Below, in pieces: positions 1 through 12,760 of a DNA stretch of 64,000 nt; position 1 is the first letter of the stretch; each line of letters begins with the position of its first letter. The position numbers and the translations under genes are program-made. This DNA comes from Podochytrium sp. JEL0797 (lineage: Eukaryota; Chytridiomycota; Chytridiomycetes; Chytridiales; Chytriomycetaceae): NCBI GenBank assembly GCA_027596195.1, contig JADGJG010000028.1, positions 1 to 64,000 of the forward strand, given 5' to 3'. The notes under the pieces are model-generated. The model was given only the letters and a program-made list of their open reading frames with translations, searched no databases and was not told the origin of the DNA.

Positions 1-2885
1 AGTGGTCAACTACTGCAATGTTTGTATGCGAAGCATTGCTCGAATCAATTTGACGCGTTCAAATTAGACCTGTCGCGCAAGCCATGTCCCTGAATCAGAT
101 TCCCTATTGTTCTTTTGATTCTGGATCACCAATTCTCAGCGATAAAAACAAATATCCCTATTTTTGGCGGACGTTTGAAGTCTCGGGTACGAACATGTTT
201 TTCCCTCGCGCCCGATTCACTGAAATGACCCGAAACGCTTCAGGATTCGCAAATCACCTCTATCAGCTATTGAAATCTTTCCACGTCGAACGAGTGGCAC
301 TTGTATATCAAGAAGACGATTCGTTGGGTTTCAATTGTGAGGCATTGAGCGCGACAATCTCTACTTAACACCTGGACATTTAGATGCTATGAAAATAATC
401 GAGACTCTTCAGAGCCATAACATCGTTCTTGTTTCCAAAATTGCATTGCGCACGGCCCTCGACGAATTTTCTTTGGAATATGCGGCGCAATCGCTTTTGC
501 TTGCTGATTCGAGGTACACTGCACGAATTGTGATCAATGAGTTATTTAGATGTCCTTTAGATACGTAATCGTGACCGGTCAGCAGCCATTCGATGTGCAA
601 CTGTATTACGGCATGGCGTCACGGGGTGTCATCAGTCCAGCGCACGTGTGGATTGGATACAACGGAATGGACCCGACTGGAATACTATCATGTACTGCAT
701 GTTCATTTTAGTAGCTCGTTTTTGGTATAGACTAATTATTGCTGTCAGTGAATGCGACCGCGGACTACGAATCCCTTTTGGCAGGTCGAATTGTGCTGTT
801 GGGCCTCGCGCCAAATTTTACAGCTCCACCCATTCTGGATTTTTATAACAAAGTCCTCTCTCTTTCCATGATCAACTCGAGTATTCTGACGTAAACGAGT
901 ATTCTTTTTGCATTTCAAAAATCACTTAACAATTTCATGACAGAGAATTCCAAGTGGTTAGCTTTTCGAATCTGGGGCTACTGGAAATGTACGATTGCGT
1001 AATGATGATGCTCCTTGGGTTTAAAAAGGTTTGACTGGCTGTGTGGCGATATCGGTTGAACGAATCAAATCACAGATTCTCGACTCCAATGCGAATTTCG
1101 ATATTGACATGCTAGCTTCGAGAGGATTGAATAGCTTCATGAATTACACGCTGTTCCAAGATTTGGGTTTGTATGGCACCAAGCTGATTGGCGTGTCTGA
1201 CAATATTATATTCAACAGGCTACCATGGCCTCTCAGCAGACCCAGCTATTTTGAATAATGATGGAGATTTGGATACGTAAGCTATTTTCGATAGTATTGG
1301 AGTTTACGAACTGACTACCTGTCGGTTAAGACCCTTTCAAGCTTTTTTTTATACTGGCGATGGCCTCAATATGACCGCGTTCGGACAAACAAATTTGAAT
1401 GGAACGAATTTCACATATTACGAAGGACTTCAACCTATATTTTATGGAGGTAAATAATCGTTTCGTTGTTTTTCGAAACTCATACGGTACACACTTCTCC
1501 AAGGTTCCTCAACGCCCCCTCCCGATGGCCCACCCATTCCAGTTGTGATAGTTTACACGATCCAAAAGTACGATTTTGCTGCTGTTCTTGTCCTCTCCTT
1601 CCTTGGATGCGTCTTTTGCGTGGCTGCTTTGGCGTTCCTGATCAAAAGTAGACGGCATCCCACTGTTAAGAAAATATCTATTCGCCAGACAAGCCTTCTT
1701 GTCCTAGGAATCTCGCTAGCTTATTTATCTCTTTTGATCGAAGCTGTCCTTCCTGTGGGATCTTTGCTATGCTCTACCCGCGTTTGGACCATTGGCATGT
1801 CGGTGGCAGGCGTCTTGGGTCCAATCTTGACCAAGAACTTCTACATTTATATTGTATTCAGCGCGAAAAGGCGGCTAGAAAAATCAGTTCGTGAAAACGT
1901 GGCTATGACGAGTCTTGTCATAATTGGAGTGGAGGTTGTGTTGCTGATAGTTTGGACGTTGACAGCACACCCAACACCCATGATGCTTCACATCACGGAC
2001 GAGGTGGTGATATATACCTGCAACAGCCTTGTAACTATAGCAAGTCGAACAGCTCAATGTATTCTGTACGCTTACAATGTTCTCCTGTTACTGGCGTGCA
2101 TCCCACTTGCCAACAAGCTCAAAATTGTGACACGAGCCGAATTCAATGAGTCCTCCACCGTTTTAATCATTTTCGCAATCGTGAGCCTTTCTGGAGGAAT
2201 GATGTTGTTGATTTCTCAGTCGCCGAGTCCATACAACGATTTCCGAAGATGCATTTGCGTTTGGGTGGCAGCCACTGTAGTTTTATTGCTCTCTGTTGGA
2301 ATGAAGGCCTGGGAGGTTTTCTGCGAAACTTCAAACAAGGAGCGATTTGCGAAATTGGTCCACATTTCGACCAGAGTGAGCGTGGGTGTGACTTCGAAAA
2401 GTCCACGGAGCACATTGAGTCACCAGTTTCGACAAGAAACATCCATTGGCCCAAATCACCGAAGGAATGTGTCCTCGAGGTTAAAATTGCCAAACAATCT
2501 TCATCGAGGCTCACATACCCATTCGACCACCGTCCCGCTTGTGTTGAAGCACATGTCGGTTTCGAAATCGTATCGTCGAAAAATGATGCCGGAAGTGTAC
2601 CCTTTTCGGTTTCGACACAAGATTTGGGGCGCGGAACCGTGGCGGAGCTGTCGGTTAGAAATTCACGTGTTTAATAGCAGGTGTTGGGTCATGTTTCATT
2701 TGGAGAAGGAGGAGTTTTTTTGTTTGGTGATGACTACGTTGACTGTGGCTCGAGTGAGTGGAGCACTGGTGGAAATTGAGGTGACAGCTATAGTTAAACG
2801 AGCAAACAGCTCGATCGGGATTGAATTCGAGAAGGAGCATGAGGCAGTTGAATTTCTCAAGGAAGTGTTTTCTCAAGACAAATAA
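1..2885 (+). CDS. Class C GPCR-like receptor, subfamily B (5' end outside window)
   Basis: Predicted plasma-membrane receptor with an extracellular ligand-binding domain and a class C seven-helix domain. The window opens inside the ectodomain: an exon from about position 68 reads SLNQIPYCS...SDKNKYPYFWR, which recurs in every paralogue here. Short introns (for example about 185-240, 329-383, 507-555) restore one frame through HLYQLL, VWIGYNGMDP and YDCVMMMLLGF. The last exon (about 1503-2885) holds the linker, seven hydrophobic helices, the class C-like signature LLCSTRVW...KNFYIY, and a PH-like tail ending FLKEVFSQDK. It converges with the next gene, with only 14 bases between stop codons. 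No break is visible in the part present. The class C family is recognised from helix layout and motifs; ligand and G protein are unknown. Closest relative in the window is 2900-6194. Confidence 0.85.
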
Positions 2886-2899
2886 CATCTCCTATTTAT

Positions 2900-5800
2900 T
2901 CATTTCCGCGCGCTTTTTGCCAACATCATGTTATAGCTGGCTTGAAACTCATCCGCTTCTGCTGTAGTCCCGAATTCGATCGTGCAGTTATATCGCTCCA
3001 CCTTGCTTCCAGATGCTTGTTGAATCATTTGTACTGACGTTTTGTTTATCGCCCGCATCAAAGTTGAGTTGGAGAATACAAAACAGATCGATTCTTCTGA
3101 TTCATGACTATAGAGTGCTATCCAACACCTTTCGCGCAAACAATGCAATTCAATTCCGCAAGGTCTCCATATTGGGAATTTGATCCAGCTGGAACTCATT
3201 CGAAAAGGGTGAATCCCATAAATTAATTTGCTGCTGTAAATATTCGGCAGCATGTGATGACGAACGAGTGTGATGTGTTTTCCTGAGTCAGCCGGCAACG
3301 AGCTAGCTCGCTGTTTTCCACTTCTGAGCGACGAATCAGCTGACCTTTTGTGCGATTGTGCAGAAATTCTCCTTTTTTCTTGTATGGAAACTCTCCGTTG
3401 TTCGTAAGCAGAGATTCTCTTTTTCTCGGAAACGGAATCTCGTTTCTGGTCATCATCCGAAAAGCTTCTTGTGAGCTCTTGATCTTGCCTTACTCCCGCC
3501 TTGATGTGCATGTCTGCACTTCCTGATTTGGTAACGGAAGTCCTTTCTGATACAAGAAACGCGGAGCTCCAAGTAAATTGGGCCGGTAACTCCCGCGTTG
3601 TGGTAACTAGTTTTGAAAGGCGCTCTTTCATTGAAGTTTCAGACGCCACCTCGAACGCTCGTATTCCGACGGACAGCAGCAGCACCAGTGTAGCAGCTGC
3701 CCACACACAAAAACATCTTCGGGTATCTGAGTATTCGTCCTCAAACTGGGACATCAACAAAATCACAACCACAGTGATGCTCAACGTGACGAAAATGGCT
3801 ACGACTGAAGCAGAATCATTCAGTACCGCGTGATGAATGACTTTCATTTTGTGCAATAACGGAAGCAACGCAAAGAGGAGGAGTGCGTTGTATCCAACAA
3901 GCAGATTTTGAAATACTTGAGCTTCTGAAGTTTTGCAGCTAAGGCATTTGTAGATGATATAATTATCAATTGTTTGAGTGGCGACATCGTTTTCACGGGA
4001 AAGTAAACTCCAAGCAACCAGCAATGCAACTTCCAGCGCCAAGCAGACAGCAGTCAATCGAAAGAGGCAATTCTCGATCAATGCAATGTCCAGTTTCTCA
4101 TTCGACGAGAATATGATACAAAGATATCCATTCTTGACAAGAATCGGCACCAAAATGCAAGCAAGCGACATTCCGACTGTCCAAATACGCCCGTTGCACA
4201 GCAGACTGCCCGCCGGTAAAATCAAAGCAACAAATATGGAGGTGTAGGCAAGAAACACGCCAAAAACTGTGATGCACGAGTATGCGACGGAAATGGCTTT
4301 CACAGCGGTGTGGTGGCGATTTTTGACGAGAAACCGACACGCCATGGCGCAAAATAGATATCCCAATGCAACGAATATGGCCATGGTAGCTTTTGGAATG
4401 GTCGCGATTGACAGAGTGATTATTGGAGGACCATCCGGTGGCGGAATTGACGAGCCTGGGAGAAATTAAAAGTGCGCCTTGGAATTCCAGCAATATCATA
4501 TATACCTCCATTAAATACAGGCCTGAGGTTGCCATAATATGAGAAATTCGTTCCTTCAACGTTCGTTTGTCCAAACACAGTCCCGTTGAGGCCAACTCCA
4601 GAATAAACGTAAGCTTGGAAAGGCCTTTTAAACAATTCAGCTCTCGCAAACACACTTAAAACGCTTACGTCGCCAAATCGCCATCTGAATTCAATAGCAT
4701 GGGATCATCGACAAGCCCTGCATAACCTGTCCAATAAAGAATCAGAAATTGAGAAACACTTCCAAAATACAAACTCACCTAAATCTTGAAACAGGGTATA
4801 ATTCATATATGATTGCAGACTTCTCGATTTCAACATCTCGAGAGTGAATGTGCTGTTTTCTCCCAGCACCTGCACAGGTTTTAATTTCCAGTCAAGCCAT
4901 GACCAATCTAATCAATTACCTTGGTAAACCCCGTTAACATCATCATCACACAGTCGAAAATCTCAGGAAGCCATAATACCATGACAGCATTGATTTCACT
5001 AGGGATTTGAGTCCGTCAAATAATACAACAAAAGCGAGAACCCACCTCAAAACTGTTGAATTGGTTTCGGAATAAGCCAAAACTTTCTCATACATGTCAA
5101 GAACTCCATGTGCTGACATGTTTGGAGTCCAATTCAATAACGCAATGCGACCCGCCAACGAAGCCTCATAAAATGAAGTCTCATTTCCTGGTTAATTTGT
5201 TAGTGAGATATCTTTCAGAAAGGAAAGTAACCTGGCGGCAACGCTCCCGACGGATCCATAGGGTTGATTCCAATCCAAACACGAGAAGGCGAGACGAGCC
5301 CGCGTCTAGCCATCTCGTAATATAGCTGCACGTCGAATGTGGGTGCTGCGCTAACAAGAATGTACCTCGCGTCAGCCAGCAATAGTGTCTGTGCCGCATA
5401 ATTCAAATCATGGTCGTCAAACTCGGACCTCAATGGAACTGTTGCTACAATGACAACTTGATTCAGAAGCATGGTTTTCATCATTTCCATCGCATACGAC
5501 ACTCCGGCTTCCACATCCGATTGATAAACGAGAGCAACTCTCTTGACGTTCCATGCTTTGAGAAGCTGATATAAATGATTGCTGAGACCTGATTGGAATC
5601 AACTTTAGCGTCGCAATTATACTTCCCTGATTGAAACGCGAAAACCTGAAACTGCAAACGTCCGCCAAAAATATGGATATTTGTTTTTGTCACTGAGAGA
5701 TGGTGAACCAGACTGAGAAGAGCAGTATGGAATCTGATATTGCGCCAAGATTTGCGCAACAGGTCTAGAATGTTTCATCAATTTAAATACTCTAAAAGAA

Positions 5801-6194
5801 CAACTACGAACTCAGCAGCGGAGGAATATTCGGCGCCTATTACACCCAAAATATCGAGATGATCGTCAGCTATTTCGATTGCAGTTTGTGACGCCGCATA
5901 ACCACCGCTGGCGCCGTTATAAAGATTTTCAACATTGGGATACCAGGCACCACAATCAGAAAATCGCTTCAGATTCACGTGGAAAGGAAACAGGCTGTTT
6001 GTATTCGCGAACTCAACGGCTACTTGCACCCCAATGTCGCCAAAATATGTCCCAGAAGAATACAGGTTGACCTGGGTTGACGAGATTTCCGGGCTGACGG
6101 GAATGCCAAAGACTTGCGACCCGTTCATTGTTAGATTCTCAAAGTAGCAGTAGTTGTTGATGAGTGCGATCGTAATATTCGGCAGTGGTTCCAT
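2900..6194 (-). CDS. Class C GPCR-like receptor, subfamily B
   Basis: Complete receptor gene in roughly eight exons. The start is set at the ATG at 6194 (MEPLPNITIALINNYCYFE), which places the first beta strand of the ligand-binding domain within a few residues of the start, as in the paralogues. The ectodomain shows FSDCGAWYPNV, GASGGYAAS, IPYCSSQSGSPSLSDKNKYPYFWR and VWIGINPMDP. The last exon (about 2900-4455) carries seven hydrophobic helices with LLCNGRIW and RRCFCVWAAATLVLLLSVG in helix 6, a long basic Ser/Arg-rich insert (repeated RRVS/KRRIS pieces, about residues 275-360 of that exon), and a PH-like end. The insert is larger than in other members and is rich in possible kinase sites. 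No cysteine-rich domain precedes the helices, as in GABA-B receptors. No signal peptide is visible. Confidence 0.88.
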
Positions 6195-7429
6195 CCGTGC
6201 TACTGTCACGTTGTCCTAAAGGCGCGCGCGCGCCAACTTTATGAAAGATTTGCAACCAACGATCTCCCCACAAAATAGGATGAGTCAGCAAATGCTTGAC
6301 AATCCACCTCTCGAGAGCATATCCACCTTTCAATAGCGCTCCAAAGACGGGACTCTTTCAAGTTTAATTTTCCTCAAATTTAATCTTTTTTTTGTAATTG
6401 TTGGGTGGGCCAGGGGGCGGGGTGGGCCCCCAGCTGGAAACAACACAAATCCGTTACAAAAACAGGAAAACCATTTAGTTATCATTTATATCTTCTAAAG
6501 AATACAATGGCTCACGCTGGAGTTTGATTTGAACTATCTGAGCTACAACGCGAAAAATTCGCGAATGCCCTTTCCTAACCCCTCGATACAGCCCAGTTAA
6601 TATTTTGAAATGTTTCAGTCTCGCGTTAATGGTTTCATGTCGCGCCTACATCTGCTTCAATTTCTCATAACACTGGGCCAATTTCCCTTCATCCGTGTCA
6701 AAATCCGATAATTTCCCTTGTACCCCTCATCCCTTGGCCACAAACAAAATCATCTTCACACCAAAATGCTTGTTCAAGCATCCCCTGATGGGACGTCCCT
6801 GACACGAAAGAAAGTTTCGAAACGACTCTGTGAACTCCATCAAGCACTCTCCTCCATTAGCTTTAGTATCAGGTTGCACGCGCGCCTTCGCATTCGCCCT
6901 CCCTGCTACGCCTTTGAGTCGACCGGAGAAGCCAAAGTCGCGATCACCGTGCCTTTTTTGGCCACATGCGCAACTGCTTCGTGACCACCCGAATTCGCGA
7001 TTTTTTTCAAGAGCATTCATTGAATAAAGTGTGGGATGATTCCACTCTAATGGCATCGGCATGTGCATGTGTGTGTGTGGAGGTGCAGCTGGGGAGATGG
7101 AGGCTGGCACACCGCACAACGCGGGCGGGGCCTTCAATCGAGCTCCCGGAAGCACCACCTGATGGCCCGGACGCTTACCCAATGAATTCAGAATCAGGAA
7201 GAATCGGAGACGCAACACTGGAATTCGATTCAGAATCTCATGGAGCAGAAGAGTCACCGGAACCTTCAATCCATTTGGTTTTCTCCACGTTCCTCGCGTC
7301 GGAGTCAAAGTCTGCACCAAGGGACATTATGCACTTGGTCTGCACGGTAGAGGATAGTTGAGGAGTTTAAAAATCAAAATCAGAAAGTCGAATCCTCCAA
7401 GAAAAAGAACGCGCATACCTTGTCGGTTT
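6195..7429. other. Spacer with no supported gene
   Basis: No reading frame here behaves like the neighbouring genes. A perfect alternating GC palindrome lies near 6213-6226 and a G-rich tract near 6400-6440. A minus-strand stretch about 6220-6350 reads like protein (LLTHPILWGDRWLQIF) but has no start, partner exon or homologue that I recognise. It could be an untranslated first exon region of the receptor at 2900-6194 or a relic. Confidence 0.4.
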
Positions 7430-7620
7430 TTTTTACAAATGTTGGCAGCTTCCCGCATCTCCAAAATCTCTTTTTTGAGACGACCCACTTCAGCTGTCAA
7501 AGCGGCATTTTGCGTTTTCAGCATTGCTTCAGTTTCGGCCCAAGCCTGCGCATCGGCTTCGTACCATTGTGGCGAGCTTGTTGATGCCGTTTTGGAGTTC
7601 CATTTGCTCGGCAGTCGCGA
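7430..7620 (-). other. Possible coiled-coil coding fragment
   Basis: On the minus strand an open frame reads YEADAQAWAETEAMLKTQN followed by ALTAEVGRLKKEILEMREA, a heptad-patterned amphipathic helix with Leu/Ala at core positions. It ends near KKNRQ at a possible splice donor (GTATGC). I could not find exons that join to it in frame, and downstream frames contain stops. It may be the remains of a coiled-coil or leucine-zipper gene, or an exon of a gene I cannot resolve. No function is proposed. Confidence 0.25.
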
Positions 7621-8443
7621 GCACGCTTGTGGTATTATTTTTTTGTTGACTGGTCCCCGTCAACGAATGAGAAATTTGCCAGTCTGCACTTTTCCACCTG
7701 CTCTTGAGTTGTGGATGGAGTGATATTTTCTTAGCTATTTCTCAGATTTGAGGGGGGAAGGACGCGCTTTATTCCTTCAGTTATTGTGAAACTAGAGCAC
7801 AAACCCGTTTGAAGTCACCAGGGGTACCTGTGGTATAACCCATCTCACTTGATCATAAAATATGAATCACGAAAATCGCCAAAATCAGCCTTCCAAGGTG
7901 ACTGACTCTCATGTGGCAAATGAAATTTTGGAGGTTGTTTGTGGTGAATTCACTGCACCACAGTTTGACTCAGCCAGCTCTGCTGGTTTGTTTTGTACGA
8001 TAGGCACTCCTCCACTTCTTCCTTTCTTCCTTCCATCCAGGCAAACCAAAACGAATTCGGAGGATTCGTAAAACGAGGGCTGGTGCGCGTGGCCTTGGCA
8101 CGGTCGAAATATTCCGATCTTGTCTTCGGCAATCGGAACAACAAATTTTCGATTTTTTTCCATCGAAAAACCGACCAACTTCTCCCCCCGAAACCCGCTG
8201 CCACAGTTTGGGTTTTTGACATTGCATGACAGACGACCCCTCTATAGAACCCCCAAGCGACAACTCTTCTTCCTCGTTCAGTAACGACCCTTCTGGTTCT
8301 CTTCCGTTGACCAGCCCTTCTCTGTGCAAACACTCCTTCTGCGACTCATCCGCAACACCCGAATCCTCTCTCTTCTTCTCCGTTGACATTGATCCCGGAT
8401 AATTTGCGCTTCGCTGCTATCACTACGAACCACCTAGTACAAA

Positions 8444-9241
8444 ATGAGCCTTCCCATGCACCGCATCATGTCCACCGTGACCTACAAGAACATGTCGTTT
8501 GTCATCTTTGACGCTCCAACCGACAGCAACCTTCCTCTTTATCTCGAGGTGAGTGTGTAGTTTGGCTCTATTTTGATTTGTAATTGGCTGATTCATTTGT
8601 TGAACTTTTCCCAGGAACTTCAAACTCGCAACGTGACTGACATTTTCCGCGTGTGCGATTCAACCTACAACTCGGCCACCTGCGCCGCCGCCGGCGTTAC
8701 CGTCCACGACGCGTCGTTCACGGACGGTTCTGCGCCATCTTCCGCCGTGGCCAAGGCGTTCCTGACGCTGTGCCACGATCGCTTTGGGTCCCTGGGCGGC
8801 TCAGACACACCCTCTGCCCACGCGATTGGCGTGCACTGCGTCGCCGGTCTTGGCCGTGCGCCGATCCTTGTGGCGATTGCCCTCGTCGAGAGCGGCATGA
8901 GTGCCATTGACGCCATCGAGTTTGTGCGCCAAAAGAGACGCGGCGCTTTCAACTCGGTGCAGCTCGCGTATCTCGTCAACGACTACAAGCCGTGCTTTGC
9001 GCACCCTGTCAAGAAGGGATTCTCGTTTGGATTCTCAAAGAGCGCGTCGACTGGAAACGTGAAGTCGTTGGCGGCGGTTCCCGCAAAGAAGTCTCCTACC
9101 CCGAGCTTGGATGGAAGTGGATCGCCCGTTTCCGAATCGTATGTTTCTTTTGAGCATGTGTCGGAGGGCAATGTGGCTGCTCCGGCGCCTGCCAAGAAGG
9201 GATTTAAGGCTTGGTTCTCGTCCAAGCGCGCTGTTGTCTAA
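8444..9241 (+). CDS. PRL/PTP4A-type protein tyrosine phosphatase, paralogue 1
   Basis: Two exons (8444-8548 and 8615-9241) give 243 residues. The N-terminus YKNMSFVIFDAPTDSNLPLY matches the start of the PRL (PTP4A) fold. The catalytic loop is HCVAGLGRAP (Cys-x5-Arg with the PRL-specific Ala after Arg), followed by RQKRRGAFNS as in animal PRLs. The acid loop keeps Asp in FTDGSAP. Animal PRLs end in a farnesylated CAAX box after about 173 residues. This protein instead has a 70-residue Ser/Pro/Lys tail with no CAAX, ending KKGFKAWFSSKRAVV, a short basic-aromatic segment that might bind membrane. PRLs act on phosphoinositides or CNNM magnesium transporters in animals; the substrate here is unknown. 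The start is the first ATG after a pyrimidine-rich leader. Confidence 0.9.
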
Positions 9242-9342
9242 ACTTGTTTTTGGTTGTGTTGCATTACTTTTTTTATTCTTGCTGTTTTGTTTCTGAATGA
9301 AGTTTTTAATTATTTGAAACCATTGTGAGCCCTCCATCTTTC

Positions 9343-9720
9343 TCAACAACGCGGAATCTGGCCAAACAGCTTGCAAGTTCCGATGCGCAATGCTTGAAGG
9401 GAAGTCAGACTTCCAAGCTCCTGCGGAAGTTCGCCAATCAACTCCTTGTTCTCTTCGAGGGATAGGTACTTCAAACTCGTGAGGTTACGTTAATGTTCAA
9501 GAGGCTCAATTCCTTCTTGGTGGCGTCAAGCTCGGCGAACTTGTCACCGTAAATATTCCCAATCAATTTTTGCATGTTCGCCTCCAAATAGGCGATCTTC
9601 GCGTCTTTGGGCCGTCACCCGCCGACATCACTTGACACCACGCGCGTATTGATGTTGATACAACTCAGGGACTCTGAAGAGATTGCCGCTCTGGTGCTTG
9701 AAATGCGCAACAGATGAAGT
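9343..9720 (-). pseudogene. Degenerate leucine-rich-repeat gene fragment
   Basis: Minus-strand frames read NLTSLKYLSLEEN, then ELPQELGSLTSLQALRIG and FGQIPRC before a stop at 9343-9345. These are two to three plant-type leucine-rich repeats (LxxLxxLxLxxN, xIPxxLGxLxxL). Upstream, DAKIAYLEANMQKLIGNIYG and a helical stretch lie in a different frame, joined by a frameshift near 9490, and an in-frame TGA sits near 9617. With no start codon and two breaks this is best read as a dead or partial LRR gene. An unresolved intron at the frameshift is the alternative. Confidence 0.5.
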
Positions 9721-10084
9721 TGAACGATCACGAAAAGGTCGGTCTTTCTCTGGGCGTATCCGTCAACAACTCTGACGACAGTGTTTTGGACTTGCCGATT
9801 ATGGGCACGAGCATCTGTCGATGTAGCGAGTTCACGAGCAGGTTGGCGTCGTAGAATTGGGCCGAGGTACGCCTCAGACTGCCCAGACAGGTCTGACCAC
9901 TCTTTCTTTCGATATTGACAATAAAGGAGTACTTTCTGAGCAAAATGCGAAGAAGAGAAGTAGCATTTTCAAGGGGGGGAGGAGAATAATGCGTGACGGA
10001 AAATCGGAGCTCTGTGGAAGCTGAAAGATCTCGACTCATTACGCAGTTCTAGTGCTCTAGAAATTGCAATACTTGAGATCAATT

Positions 10085-10215
10085 TTGGGTTCTTTGCGCT
10101 TGCATCTGCTTGTGGCGAGTGGTGTCACTCGGAGTGCAGCAAAAGTCAAACAAAAGTGATCTTTTGCTGTTTTGGAAATCGCGTCTGCTTACGGGTTGAC
10201 CATGTTTGGTAGGAA
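10085..10215 (+). pseudogene. Receptor relic: helix 5-6 fragment
   Basis: About 130 bases align by eye with the helix 5 to helix 6 region of subfamily A receptors. TTGGAAATCGCGTCTGCTTA matches the paralogue segment coding for LGIASAFGLT, and the preceding bases match the stretch coding for a RAVPHGEYNESDQL-type loop, with several indels. It is an isolated fragment lying just 5' of the longer receptor pseudogene. Confidence 0.55.
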
Positions 10216-10479
10216 ACCCCTTATGTTAATTACCCATGAAGCAAGAGACCTGCGTTCGGGTAATTTCACCGTTGGAGTTTGCAAGCGAACAACTTGCGTC
10301 TCAAGTTGCCACTCAGTTTGCTTTGGTGGAGAGTTCTGGGGCTGGCATGTGACGAATTTTGAAACGGCAATAGACGAACCGTTTAAGCTGGATTTGCAAA
10401 ACCCCCTCACGATTGGTTTCGTAATAAAGGCACTACTTCTCGATCAATTTCGGGCTTCGAAAGGAATTGTCAAAAGAAA

Positions 10480-12760
10480 AGTTTGCCTTCTCAAACGTGA
10501 ATATCACGACCGGTTTCGTGAACGAGTACTGCTACTTCCCATACGTTCAATTGAATGGATCCCTCGTCTCCAACTTTACTGCAATGATCAACAAGAACGA
10601 GTCCATTGATCAGATCAATTTGAACAGCGGATATTCACATTCTCGGATTTGGGAGGTATGGCCTCAGTTGAAATCATCAACAACAGTTCCACTATCTTTC
10701 CCGGAGTTACGGTCAACATCAAACGATTCAGTGATTGTAGACCGTGGTGGCCAACAGTGCAAAATGATTATGTCGGCGCGTCGGGGGGGTGGGCTTCTTC
10801 CATCATGGCCGACGATATCATCAACAAACACACGGACGTGATTGGCGTTCTTGGAGCTCAGTATAGCAGAACGGCTCTCGGGCCTACGGAAGAGCTTTCG
10901 TATGCTCAAATTGCGTGTTGTTCGGGGTCCTCTGGTTCACGTGAGTCAATTCAACCAAAGATTTATACAATTTGGAGGAACAACTCCAGGTTCGTCCCAT
11001 CCAACGCCAATAATGATTGAGTTTTATCAGAAGCTTCTCGAGATTTCTGATTTGGATTCTGAAATGTTTCCTTTGGATAATATCTATTCGCCTATTGATG
11101 TTGTGGAAGCGTTTGATTGCGTTATGAATATGCTCATCGGGATGGATGAATGGATGAAGACAAACAAAAATTATTCTCTGGATCAGTTGGCCTCCCGTGA
11201 GCTGCAATCCTTTTTGAACTTCACCCTGTTCCGAAATACAGGTCAGTTTTCATTAATTGCAGGATACAATGGAACCATGTCTCAGCCAATTTCACTCAGC
11301 CAGCAGAGAGATCTTAACGTTCCAAATGGAGCATACCAAATCACGGACCATTTTTATAACTTTACGTTTGCCGGCCAAACCAATCTGGAAGGAACAAATT
11401 TCACGAATTTCCCTGGGTCTCCTCCTATCTTTTATGGAGGTGTGCCCCTTTTTTCCTTTCCTTAGTGCAACTCAAGCATAATGCACAGGCTCATCTATCC
11501 CACCTCCTGACAGGCATCCCCGACCTATTTTGCTATACAATGATGTACACAACTTCCAAGGACAGACAGTGCTATTTCTCGGAATTTCAGGGTTGCTGCT
11601 GGCAATCATTTTGGGGTTCTTGCTCATTGACACGAAATCAGAAAACAAAACCATTGTCGAGCCAGTCGTTCTGACAATTGGTTGCTTGCTTGGATACGCT
11701 GCGAGCCTCATCAGTTTGTTTCAACCAAATTCGCTGCTTTGCAACCTCGAGCGGATACCTCTCCTTGTTGGATATTCCTGCTTCGTTTCGACAACTCTGT
11801 CCAAAACCATTGTCATTGTCCAGCTGTTTGGTGGTGTTCAAGTTCCCGGAAAAGCGAGGATTCGTCGGCTTGTGATGAATCCGAGAACCGTGTCTGCAGT
11901 CTTGGTGTTGACAGAATCTGGCTGTTTCAAAGACTCAATCAACAGAATCCACTCTGGTGGTAGTAGGAAGCAAATCTTTCTATTCATGTGAATCATCAAT
12001 GGGTATTACCATCAATGGGGATTACCTCCAGTGCGCTCGAAATAATCCTTGTGTTCAATCTCGGGTTGTTTGCCCTCCTTTGCGGGTGTATTTACTCATG
12101 GCGAGTGGTGCCAAACGGAGAGTACAACGAAAGTGACCAGTTGATATTTGTGGCCTTCGGAATCGCGTGTGCTTTTGGACTCACCATGATCATGGGTGGT
12201 GGAGGGGCACCCGATTTCAACTTTTCTCTGAAGCTAGATGCCTGCGTGTGGATGACTTGTACATTGGCGCTAGCGTTGATGGATATGCGATCAGAAACGA
12301 AACTGGCCAATGAGGAGAAAGAGGGTGGATCAAAAAGTAACGGAGGCAAAACCGCCCGCGACTCGAAAGACGAAGGCAACAAGATAAATCGAAAGTTACT
12401 ACCAGTTTCGGCTCCAAAAAAGGGTAGACGGACTTCGACTGCGATAAAGATTGGACAGAACGGCCGCGACCGTGTTCTGCGCGTCCTCATTGACAAGAAT
12501 CCAATCACATTTCGTTTCCGTCAGCAGAAACTTCTTTTGCGTTGGTCTGAATGGTTCAGCGTGATTGGGGAAAATGCTTGAATGAGAGAAGGTGGGTCTC
12601 CTTGAGCTCGTTGGCGACCGTGTGGTGTTATTCAATTGCACCAGAAACTGCAATCACTCACTTTGGATCAGGAAAAAAGGGAAGGATATAATGAGGAGTG
12701 TGAGATTGAGTTGGCAAGCGAAGCTCAATTTGGCTCGGTGGAGAGTGCTGGCCAGTTGTG
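10480..12760 (+). pseudogene. Class C GPCR-like receptor pseudogene, subfamily A
   Basis: The sequence follows the subfamily A receptor plan but is broken in several places. There is no ATG where paralogues have one; the frame enters as SNVNITTGFVNEYCYFPYV. A one-base frameshift near 10635 separates it from FSDLGGMASVEIINNSS. The middle of the ligand-binding domain is missing: SYAQIACCSGSSGS runs directly into PTPIMIEFYQKL. The membrane domain starts at about 11485 and is frameshifted near 11930, between helix 4 and helix 5. The C-terminal domain is cut at VIGENA by a stop, and the remaining PH-like sequence (to about 12760) is badly degraded. Conserved pieces FYGG, GKARIRRL and RRWSEW-like motifs identify the family. 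Confidence 0.85.

Noticed and set aside
329..560. Apparent stop codons in the first receptor gene, suggesting a pseudogene
   Set aside because: Each stop lies in a short GT-AG intron at a position where paralogues also have introns; splicing restores the frame.
6727..7320. Long minus-strand open frame of about 197 codons
   Set aside because: Low-complexity, no motif, no ATG-led continuation into a second exon, and the composition resembles antisense sequence; not called as a gene.
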